NCBI GenBank assembly: GCA_018648945.1
Contig: JABGQJ010000031.1
Location: 1-22,859 of the forward strand
DNA length: 22,859 nt
Direction of reading: 5' to 3'
Source: Victivallales bacterium
Lineage (GTDB): Bacteria > Verrucomicrobiota > Lentisphaeria > Oligosphaerales > Lenti-02
Position 1 is the stretch's first letter. The number at the start of each line of letters is the position of its first letter. The notes under the pieces are model-generated. The model was not told where the DNA came from and did not search any database. It worked only from the letters and a program-made list of their open reading frames with translations. Made by a program: the position numbers and the translations under genes. This document shows, piece by piece, positions 16,401 through 22,118 of this stretch.

Positions 16401-16618
16401 ACCTGCGCCCGCACCTTGGCGAGGATCGGCTCCGAGGCAACCAGAGCGTGTACCAAGATCCCCTCGTTCGCCCGGAGCGCGACGGCAGCGTTCCCGTCCT
16501 GGCACCCCAGATGAACCACCAGCCCACCAGTGATGCCGGACCGTGCCAGCAGCTCCTTCGGAGTCTGCCCGAGAACCGAAAGGGCCAGAAACCCGCAACC
16601 GATCAGTATACCACGCAT
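13490..16618 (-). CDS. Secreted methyltransferase-fold / PQQ-like beta-propeller protein, no LamG
   Basis: 1042 residues from the ATG at 16618, which has AGGAG 7 bases upstream and gives a compact signal peptide (ILIGCGFLALSVLG). An in-frame ATG at 16639 also has GGAGG 7 bases upstream and adds seven residues. The plan matches the paralogue at 201-4067: methyltransferase-like motif VHLGCQDGN (35-43), the linker EIDEWTHFMHG, propeller blades with ALHAATGK, GLDLATGE and CLDAANGD ends, a HACACY motif at residues 565-570, and a final NGTVMCLKGI. The LamG segment is absent. The motif-I loop is degenerate (CQDGN), which supports a non-catalytic methyltransferase fold. Third gene on the GH28-like/sulfatase strand, so it probably belongs to the carbohydrate locus. 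Role and ligand unknown. Confidence 0.85.
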   Translation of the reverse strand: MRGILIGCGFLALSVLGQTPKELLARSGITGGLVVHLGCQDGNAAVALRANEGILVHALVASEPILAKVRAQVRAAGVYGPISVHRLRGGRLPYADGLVNLLLAEELGAVSMGEVRRVLAPRGVALVKRGGKWQRIDQPWPEEIDEWTHFMHGADNNAVANDTVIGPPERVQWVAGPMWTRDHDVTPSIFAPVSAKGRLFYALEYGPVCVIDKRLPERYALVARDAFNGVLLWQRPMDPWYSTTVIWGHIPVHSNRRLVAVDDRVYATLGLKAPVTALHAATGKTFREYAGTECTSEVVCDGKTLGLVIRKEQANGGLQVGRDRKRFRRGFTGPTPGSEAVMAVDAESGKTLWRHERSCTPLTLALHGGKAFFVEEKSVVCLELATGRELWKVPFPARTLVITDQLVLAATDRGDTNYSRSSKTIRLVALKVADGKQVWAAKGDCLPNFSFFYLPVDLYVAQGQVWGLAEKLEWNKAPGTGHLLGLDLATGEVKTRYPLAGAFTPGHHVRCYKGKATENYLLFNKRGIEFTALGKQEPTIQNQWVRGACRSGILPCNGLIYAPPHACACYPGTQIGGLQALAAGKGAPSKPPAPPQLQTGPAYGLNYIPADSPASPQDWPTYRHDAGRRGASATVVPAKLRVAWQRELGKTLSTPVTANGSLFVVGVDEHTVHCLDAANGDTRWSFVAGGRVDSPPTVADGLVLFGSRDGYCYCVSAVDGTLVWRFRGAPEERLVGSHGQVESAWPIHGSVLVRNGVVYFAAGRSSFLDGGMTVHGLDIGSGMVRYRTTIVGPDPNDPAVAKSAGRMPGALPDILVGDADALYMRHVRLSHDLTDPITPNLLSWGLKSDTHLMAGSGFLDDTMFNRTTWRYGKRIDRSQLLVVDGSQVFGLRVYSGISWNCSVFNQGDGYVLFRQNVSKAAPPVPPAARKEKMLNRIPFERYDWHARVPVRVSAMVLAGSRQSAAKRRLFVAGLPDVIDPADPLATYEGRKGAELLTLSAETGEKVSALHLPAIPVWDGLIASQNRLYLTLRNGTVMCLKGI

Positions 16619-16827
16619 ATCGCTACTCCTGGGGATCATCTGTAGCCCTCCACCTTAGTGCCGTTCCCGCGCATTCCCCAACCCGAGTCGCTTGCAGGAT
16701 CGTGCAGAGGGCGGTACCGGGTGCCCGTTGCAGGGAGGTAGGCCGGCATCGTGCGTCATGGTCCAGCATTGCCTGGGGACGGCCTCCCGGCAGGGGCAGC
16801 TCCTCCTTGGGTTGGCCGGGCATCACG

Positions 16828-18372
16828 TCAATGCACGCCGAGTGCGAACAGCTCCCGCCTCGGGCGTGGCCAGTCCTGTAGGACGATCAGTTTGAGCAAC
16901 TGATCCCGCAAGCTCTGCCTCGTTTCTGCGTGGGCTGGGTCGCGGGCGAGATTCCGCTGCTCGTCTGGATCGGTTTCCAGGTCGAACAGCTGCTCCCCGT
17001 CGTCGGGGTACCACGTGTAGCGCCATCTTGCCGTGCGCACGGTGCGCGCCCAATCGTTGGGGGTGTTCGACCAGATGGCGCAGTAGCTTTCGCAGTAGGC
17101 GGCCCCTCGCCAGTTCGTGACCTGTTCGCCACGGCAGAGCGGCAGGAGCGAACGCCCGGGCAGAGACGGGAAGTCCGAGTCTGGCCGGTTGCGTTGGCAA
17201 CCGTCCTTGGGCATCGGCGGCATGGCCCGACCCGCCATCCCCAGAACGGTCGGGCAGATGTCTTCGAGCTGGACGATCTCGTCGCGGGCGATCCCTTGCT
17301 GTAGGCCGGGGCCAGCGATGATCAGGGGAACGCGGATGCAGGCATCGTAGTGCCGTTCCTCCTTGCCCCCGAAGCCGTGATCCCCCAGCAGTTCGCCATG
17401 GTCTGCCAGCAGGATGAGGTAGGTATCGTCGCCTCGCCCGGCTGTCGCCAGAGCGTCAGTCACGAGACCGAGCTGGCGGTCAAGGTGGACGATGTCCGCG
17501 AAGTAGCAGTGGCGGGAGTACTTGTCCCGTGCCCCTGTCGGCTTCTTGTCGCGGAAGTAGCCTGGGGCTTCGGGGTCGCCATACCACTCGGCGGGGGCTG
17601 GCTCGGGGATCCTCTCTGGGTTGACGTACTGCATATACTCGCCGGGGGGATGGAACGGGCCATGTGGCTGCACGTAGCTGATGTGCGCGCAGATCGGCTG
17701 GTCGGCGGGTGTGGAGCGGATGAAGTCCAGCCCGTGTCCGGTGATCCAGTTCGTCTGGGAGACTTCCTCCGGGAAGAGCAGCGTATGTGCCCCTCGGGTG
17801 TTCAGCGGGAACTCGGGCGTGCTCCACTTGTAGTCCTTCTGGACGGCCCTGATCCGCTCTTTCAGATTGACCTTGTTGGGTCCGTAGGCGGAGAACTCGG
17901 GGATGGCTGCGGCCCAGATCAGCGCGAGAACGTCGTCGTAGTGCTCAGGATGCTCCTTCTCGACCCAGTCGAACCATTCACCGCCACGACCGTCCTCGGT
18001 GATGTGGGTGACATCGAAGCCGTATGGCCGGTAGTCGGGGTGTTGGCTGCGGTAGTGGGGCTGGAAGTGGACCTTGCCGAGGGCCCCCGTGCGCCAACCC
18101 GCCTGCTGGAGGACGCGCATGAACGTGGGCAGCTCCAGGTCGAGCTGGTAGCCGTTCTCCAGCACGCCGTGCTGGCGCGTGGTGAGACCCGTCGCCAGCG
18201 TCGCCCGCGTGGGGCAGCAGACTGGGTTGCTGGTGATGCAGTTGGTGAACGACACGCCACGGGCGCGCAGGGCGTCGATGTTCGGCGTGGGACAGGCCCC
18301 GGCGCTTGCCGCTTCCAGCCACTTCGCCGAAAGCTGGTCCATCATGAAGAAGACAATGTTCGGTTTGCTCAT
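16828..18372 (-). CDS. S1-family sulfatase
   Basis: 514 residues from the ATG at 18372 (AGGAG 4 bases upstream); a TTG start at 18390 would add six residues and has no better site. Type I sulfatases hydrolyse sulfate esters using a formylglycine made from Cys or Ser. The signature is CCPTRATLATG, with Cys52 as the formylglycine precursor in C-x-P-x-R. Early metal ligands lie in MMDQLS (Asp12), and LLADHGELLGDHGFGGKEE (about residues 310-330) carries the usual Asp-His pair. The C-terminal RTARWRYTWY and LFDLETDPDEQRNLA are typical S1 endings. No signal peptide is visible, so it may act on imported oligosaccharides. It lies 53 bases downstream of the GH28-like gene. The locus suggests a sulfated algal galactan substrate, by inference. 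Confidence 0.93.
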   Translation of the reverse strand: MSKPNIVFFMMDQLSAKWLEAASAGACPTPNIDALRARGVSFTNCITSNPVCCPTRATLATGLTTRQHGVLENGYQLDLELPTFMRVLQQAGWRTGALGKVHFQPHYRSQHPDYRPYGFDVTHITEDGRGGEWFDWVEKEHPEHYDDVLALIWAAAIPEFSAYGPNKVNLKERIRAVQKDYKWSTPEFPLNTRGAHTLLFPEEVSQTNWITGHGLDFIRSTPADQPICAHISYVQPHGPFHPPGEYMQYVNPERIPEPAPAEWYGDPEAPGYFRDKKPTGARDKYSRHCYFADIVHLDRQLGLVTDALATAGRGDDTYLILLADHGELLGDHGFGGKEERHYDACIRVPLIIAGPGLQQGIARDEIVQLEDICPTVLGMAGRAMPPMPKDGCQRNRPDSDFPSLPGRSLLPLCRGEQVTNWRGAAYCESYCAIWSNTPNDWARTVRTARWRYTWYPDDGEQLFDLETDPDEQRNLARDPAHAETRQSLRDQLLKLIVLQDWPRPRRELFALGVH

Positions 18373-18425
18373 GCTACTCCTGCCCAGCAAGCGATTCTGT
18401 AGTTACCCGGCATCATGTGGTGTCT

Positions 18426-19718
18426 TCACTCGTCGATGACTTCCGTGTCGATGAGCAGGATGTCGGGGCGTTGGTCGGGGGTGGTGGTGCGGAGGCGGAT
18501 CTGGCTCATGGCGAGGCTGCGCACGTGCCGGAAGTACATGCCGTGCGCGGGGACGGTGGCACCGAAGCAGGTGTACTCGGGCCAGTGGTTGCCAATGGCG
18601 GCAAGGTCGAGCTCCGCGAGTTCGGTGTTCGCATCTTCCGTTGTCCCGCCACCGGCGACGGTCATGGTGATGTTGCGGAGGGTGATGTTCTCGATGGGAT
18701 GGCCAGGGAGTCCGGTGAAGATGAAGGCGGCGTCCTTGCCGCAGGCAGTGGCATCGACGAGGATGTTGCTGAAGACCATGTCCCCCATGGCTTGCATGGG
18801 CGCCACGCCGTCGGGGGCGTCGGTGCAGGCGCGCTGCTGACCAAAGGTCATGAAGACGGGGCGGGGCACATTTTCCATGACGAGATCACTGAAGAGCATG
18901 CGCTTCATCTCCGCCCCTTCGCACAGCTGGATCTTGAGACCGGCATCATCGATGTCGCGGAACACGCAGTTGCTGACCGCCACGTTCTCGAAGTCGGCCA
19001 GCGACAAGAGCCCGATGCGCATCCCGGCCCACTTGCTGCAGAAGGTGCAGTTGGTCACCACGATATCGCGACACGGGCGGTCCGGACGCGAGGTCTGGAG
19101 ACAGATGGAGTCGTCGCTGGTGTCGAAGGAGCAGTTGCTGACGCGCACGTCCGTGCAGCCGTCGAAATCCAGACCGTCGCCATTGCCGTTCACGCGGCTG
19201 TGGATGCGGATGCCCTCGACCACGATGTCGGAGCAGTAGAGCCACGCCGAGGTCCACGAGGCCGGGCGCACGAGGGTGATGTCGCGCATGCGGATGTTCG
19301 AGCAGTTCAGGAGGCGGATCAGCATCGGTCGGTGGCCCTGCGGGTCGCCTGCATTCGGGAAGTTCCCCTGCTGGCCCTGCCCATCGATGGTGCCCGCGCC
19401 GCAGATGCCGATGCCCGTGGCGTCGCGGGCGAAGATGAGGCACCGGTCCATGTGCGCCTCGGCCTTGTACATCTGCTTGTGCGTGTCGGTCGCGTAGTCG
19501 GCGATGTCCGGGCTGCCGAGCAGCGTGGCCCCGGCTTCGACCCGGAGATGCACATGGCTTTTCAGGTGGATCGTGCCGGTGACGTAGCTGCCCTGGGCGA
19601 TGACCACCGTGCCCCCGCCATGGGCGTGGCATTGGTCGATGGCGCTCTGAATGGTCGTCGTGTTCAAGGTCCGGCCGTCGCCGACCGCGCCGAAACCCCG
19701 AATGTCGTACTGGTGCAT
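18426..19718 (-). CDS. GH28-like right-handed beta-helix glycoside hydrolase
   Basis: 430 residues from the ATG at 19718 (weak GGGGA upstream); the frame is open further back to 19883, but that part is not family-like. The N-terminal YDIRGFGAVGDGRTLNTTTIQSAID is the standard pectate-lyase-superfamily entry, followed by beta-helix coils. GH28 positions are NGNGDGLDFDG (Asp181), DTSDDSICLQT (Asp202, Asp203) and GMRIG (Arg234), matching the NxD, DD and RIK sites. The GHG histidine is replaced by SKWAG, as in some divergent bacterial members, so the activity may not be classical polygalacturonase. No signal peptide is visible. First gene of a minus-strand set leading to the sulfatase and propeller protein, and divergent from the GH117/GH16 arm. 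The sugar target is uncertain: uronate or another galactan side group. Confidence 0.82.
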   Translation of the reverse strand: MHQYDIRGFGAVGDGRTLNTTTIQSAIDQCHAHGGGTVVIAQGSYVTGTIHLKSHVHLRVEAGATLLGSPDIADYATDTHKQMYKAEAHMDRCLIFARDATGIGICGAGTIDGQGQQGNFPNAGDPQGHRPMLIRLLNCSNIRMRDITLVRPASWTSAWLYCSDIVVEGIRIHSRVNGNGDGLDFDGCTDVRVSNCSFDTSDDSICLQTSRPDRPCRDIVVTNCTFCSKWAGMRIGLLSLADFENVAVSNCVFRDIDDAGLKIQLCEGAEMKRMLFSDLVMENVPRPVFMTFGQQRACTDAPDGVAPMQAMGDMVFSNILVDATACGKDAAFIFTGLPGHPIENITLRNITMTVAGGGTTEDANTELAELDLAAIGNHWPEYTCFGATVPAHGMYFRHVRSLAMSQIRLRTTTPDQRPDILLIDTEVIDE

Positions 19719-19888
19719 GCCGTTCCCCGTACATTGCTGGTCCACGCGTCCTGACTGCCAGCGTGATCGCAGGTGGTCCCATACGACTACCACTGTTCGA
19801 CACCGCATACCAGCGGAGCCGGGGAGGGGACCGGTGAAACACTTCGCGCTTGACGAATCCCTTGCGGCATGGACGGCGGCCAATCGGC

Positions 19889-19924
19889 TTGCGCGATCCT
19901 CGCGAGCGTGCTATTAGAGCACGC
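19889..19924 (+). promoter_or_regulatory. Promoter-like site with overlapping inverted repeat, upstream of the IclR-like remnant
   Basis: TTGCGC (19889-19894), 17 bases, TATTAG (19912-19917). GCGTGCT (19906-19912) is inverted at 19918-19924 around a 5-base centre, so a 7-bp operator-like palindrome covers the -10 box. A GGGAG ribosome site (19934-19938) and ATG (19944) follow. Such a layout suits an autoregulated repressor. It is the best candidate promoter for the GH117/GH16 arm. Confidence 0.35.
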
Positions 19925-19943
19925 AGCATCAATGGGAGTCACT

Positions 19944-20135
19944 ATGGCAAAGCGTGTTCCGACGAAGCCGGTGCAGCCGAATCAGAGCGTCCAATGAGCG
20001 ATCAAGTGTCTGCTGGAACTGACCTCGACAAGTCAGCCCTTGACGTGCAAGGAAATGTCGGAATGGCTGGCGGATCTGAGCTATATCCCAGGCTCGGGCA
20101 TCCATGTGCTCTCCGCCAAGCCATCGCTGGCGTGA
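19944..20135 (+). pseudogene. IclR-family regulator remnant, N-terminal HTH only
   Basis: The ATG at 19944 has GGGAG 5 bases upstream. The frame reads 17 residues (ending NQSVQ), a TGA at 19995-19997, then AIKCLLELTSTSQPLTCKEM and LADLSYIPGSGIHVL before a second TGA at 20133. Reading the first TGA as an Arg codon (one C-to-T change) gives the SVxRAxxxLxxL...PLTxKExxxxL pattern of the IclR winged helix. The ligand-binding C-terminal domain (about 170 residues) is absent. I infer a dead local regulator, divergent from the GH28-like gene. The family call is by pattern on a short stretch. Confidence 0.5.
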
Positions 20136-20532
20136 CTAGCCTGGACACGGGATTCACGATCCAGAAGGTCCGGACCGGCAAGGCCGGGCCCGATACGTTC
20201 ATCGCGGCGGCCTCCTACGAGGAAACGGTGCTGCGGGTGGATCCCGAAGGGACGACCGTTTGGCGCAACGAGTTGGCGGGGTACATGATTCATGACCTAT
20301 GGTGCGACGACTTGACGGGCGATGGGACCGACGATGTGCTCGCCGCGAATGCGGACGGCCACGTCTGCTGTCTGGACGGCAGCACCGGCAAGCGACTTTG
20401 GAGTTCCACCCCGATGAGCGGTTCCCACAAGACGCCGATGTATGCCGTTTGCTCGGTCAGGGCCGTCGATGGCACCAAGTACGTGGCCTATTCCGCTTCA
20501 TCGATATCGAACTGAAGGAGGGCCTGCAGTGA
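20132..20532 (+). pseudogene. FG-GAP/PQQ-like propeller protein remnant with frame break
   Basis: From about 20138 the frame reads TGFTIQKVRTGKAGPDTFIA, ASYEETVLRVDPEGTTVW, MIHDLWCDDLTGDGTDDVL, AANADGHVCCLDGSTGKRLW and APMYAVC-like text. This is the N-terminus of a large secreted propeller family common in PVC genomes. The signal peptide is missing, as the frame joins directly to the regulator remnant, and the frame stops at 20515 after only about 120 recognisable residues. Near 20490-20498 a different frame takes over and reads RFIDIELKEGLQ to a TGA at 20530-20532 that overlaps the GH117 start. I infer internal deletion plus frame loss. Several hundred residues are gone. Confidence 0.6.
20515..20521 (+). 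promoter_or_regulatory. Strong ribosome binding site that fixes the GTG start of the GH117 gene
   Basis: AAGGAGG, 7 bases before GTG at 20529. The GTG overlaps the TGA (20530-20532) that ends the upstream remnant frame, which is a coupled-translation layout probably left from the intact operon. Confidence 0.75.
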
Positions 20533-21743
20533 CGGATTCTCCCAAACGGCAACACGCGTTCCCACACACGCTCCCGAAGACAAGGCCGGAGGGTCCGCTA
20601 AGTGCGGCCCTGGAGCGCAACTACGCCGCGTACTCTGCCCCTCGCCCGGAGCACAACGAGCTGTATACGCAGTTCAAGTACACCAAGCTGGAGGGGCTGG
20701 ACTACAACGACCACGACGGCACGATCACTCGTCGCGACCCCTCAAAGGTACTCTTCCGTGAAGGGAAGTACTACGTCTGGTATACGCATCGCCACACGCC
20801 CACCAGCCCACAGGGCCCGGAGGGATGCACGGACACCATCCCCGCGCGAGATTGGGATCTGTGCGAGATCTGGTACGCCACTTCGGCGGACGGTTTCGTC
20901 TGGGAAGAGCAGGGAGCTGCCGTCCCGCGTCCGCCGGAGCCGGAGCCGGGCTGGCGCTCGGTCTCCACGCCCGACATTCTGGAGTGGCAGGGCCGCTACT
21001 ACCTCTACTACCAGGCTTTCAAGATCCATCCATCGCAGCGCGGGGATGACTGTCCGGTGGCGGTATCGTGGGCCGATTCGCCCGATGGGCCGTGGACGCC
21101 GGCAAACCAGATCGTCATCCCGAACGGCGCTCCGGACGAGTGGGATGGCTATTCCATCCACGATCCCTATCCCTTGGTCTACAAGGGCCGGATCTACCTG
21201 TATCACAAGTCCGATCTCGATGGCGATCCCAATCTGGTGCGCATGACTGGCCTGGCCATCGCCGACGACCCGCTTGGCCCGTTCGAGAAGCACCCGCAGA
21301 ACCCGGTTCTCAACTCCGGGCACGAGACGGGCATGTTCCCTTTCCGGGAAGGCATTGCCGCGCTGGTGATCAAGGATGGGAACGAGCACTTCACCGTGCA
21401 GTACGCCAAGGACGGGGCAAACTTCGAGATTGCGTCCATTGTGTCGCTGATGCCGGATGCGCCGGGGCCATTTGTGCCGGACGCGTTCACGGACACGGAG
21501 GACGGCCGGGGCATCACCTGGGGCCTGTGCCACAACACCATGGCAGGGAAGGGCCGGGAGACCCAGCACACGGTGATGATGCGCTTCGACTGCTGCCTGA
21601 GCCAGGATGTCGACGACCCAGAGATGAAGCGGCACTCCTACCACTATCCCCCCGAGCACTACTACCGGCATGGCCTGGGCGGCGGGCAACGCGAGCGGGC
21701 ACTGGCAGCAGCCCGGAAGCTGAGGGAGAACTCGGGCCAATGA
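20529..21743 (+). CDS. GH117 family, alpha-1,3-(3,6-anhydro)-L-galactosidase-like
   Basis: 404 residues from the GTG at 20529. GH117 enzymes are five-bladed beta-propellers that release 3,6-anhydro-L-galactose from the non-reducing end of neoagaro-oligosaccharides. Family stretches are RRDPSKVLFREGKYYVWYT (Asp70), EIWYATSADGFVWEEQG, RSVSTPDILEWQGRYYLYYQ, HDPYPLVYKGRIYLY (Asp212), and GLAIADDPLGPFEK followed by NPVLNSGHE (His265). Asp70, Asp212 and His265 fall where the family's general base, second Asp and unusual His acid lie. There is no signal peptide, so it likely acts in the cytoplasm on imported oligosaccharides. The length is typical. It sits between two gene remnants and upstream of a secreted GH16. 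The family is fairly sure; agar versus porphyran or carrageenan-derived specificity is open. Confidence 0.82.
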   Translation: MTDSPKRQHAFPHTLPKTRPEGPLSAALERNYAAYSAPRPEHNELYTQFKYTKLEGLDYNDHDGTITRRDPSKVLFREGKYYVWYTHRHTPTSPQGPEGCTDTIPARDWDLCEIWYATSADGFVWEEQGAAVPRPPEPEPGWRSVSTPDILEWQGRYYLYYQAFKIHPSQRGDDCPVAVSWADSPDGPWTPANQIVIPNGAPDEWDGYSIHDPYPLVYKGRIYLYHKSDLDGDPNLVRMTGLAIADDPLGPFEKHPQNPVLNSGHETGMFPFREGIAALVIKDGNEHFTVQYAKDGANFEIASIVSLMPDAPGPFVPDAFTDTEDGRGITWGLCHNTMAGKGRETQHTVMMRFDCCLSQDVDDPEMKRHSYHYPPEHYYRHGLGGGQRERALAAARKLRENSGQ

Positions 21744-21759
21744 GGGAAGCTGCCCCACG

Positions 21760-21942
21760 GTGTTCGTCGAGGCGGTCCGAAGATGGTCGCGGGAAGGCGA
21801 CCGCAATCCAGACTGGACCGCCAAGCTCTACAACGAGCTTCCCAAGAGCGAGTTCGAGCCCATCCCCATCCGCCTCATTCCCAACTACGCCTGGCTGAAC
21901 CGCGGCCAGCAGGACATGCGAGTATGGCTGCCACTGGCGTCC
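21760..21942 (+). pseudogene. GH127/DUF1680 C-terminal remnant
   Basis: This frame reads VFVEAVRRWSREGDRN and then PIPIRLIPNYAWLNRGQQDM with RVWLP. The last part matches the conserved C-terminal end (IPYYAWANRG...MxVW) of DUF1680/GH127-type beta-L-arabinofuranosidases, enzymes normally above 550 residues. Only about 60 residues remain, with no ribosome site. The frame then runs straight into the inverted-repeat element at 21945. I infer the tail of a gene whose body was deleted between it and the GH117 gene. Confidence 0.5.
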
Positions 21943-21944
21943 CC

Positions 21945-22086
21945 CCCTGGGAGCGCGGGCGTCCCGCCCGCATCTTCTTCCTTCGCCATTCGATGTTGGG
22001 CGTTCGGCGCTCGATGTTCGATGTTCCTGTCCTCCCGCATTCATGCGGGAGAAGAGGGTGCGGGCGAGACGCCCGCGCTCCCAGGG
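21945..22086. repeat. 142-bp element with 27-bp near-perfect terminal inverted repeats and internal palindrome
   Basis: 21945-21971 and 22060-22086 are inverse copies with one mismatch (core GCGGGCGTCCCGCCC). 22086-22100 repeats the last 15 bases of the right arm directly with one mismatch. Inside are CGATGTT-type short tandem units (about 21987-22026) and a palindrome with 9-bp arms CTCCCGCAT and a 2-base centre (22032-22051). Peptides read from it (AGVPPAS, GETPALPG) are familiar as spurious translations of dispersed repeats in PVC genomes. No transposase. A miniature or REP-like element is the best reading. Confidence 0.6.
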
Positions 22087-22118
22087 ACGCCCGCGCTACC
22101 CCAGACCGGAGACCCGCA

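Noticed and set aside
16588..16618. Lipobox (LIGC) in the second propeller protein
   Set aside because: Only about four hydrophobic residues precede the Cys and the hydrophobic stretch continues after it, so a plain signal peptide fits better.
15173..16645. 490-codon plus-strand open frame
   Set aside because: Antisense to the second propeller gene, His/Arg/Pro-rich and without recognisable motifs.
17350..19754. Two long plus-strand open frames (350 and 445 codons)
   Set aside because: They mirror the sulfatase and GH28-like genes, both of which have clear catalytic motifs on the minus strand.
19995..19997. TGA read as a recoded amino acid or selenocysteine in the IclR-like frame
   Set aside because: TGA serves as the normal stop of glmM and the GH117 gene here, no SECIS-like hairpin is evident, and the frame is truncated anyway.
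21987..22026. CRISPR-like short repeats
   Set aside because: Units are 7-8 bases and tandem without spacers; they are part of the inverted-repeat element. No cas genes are present.
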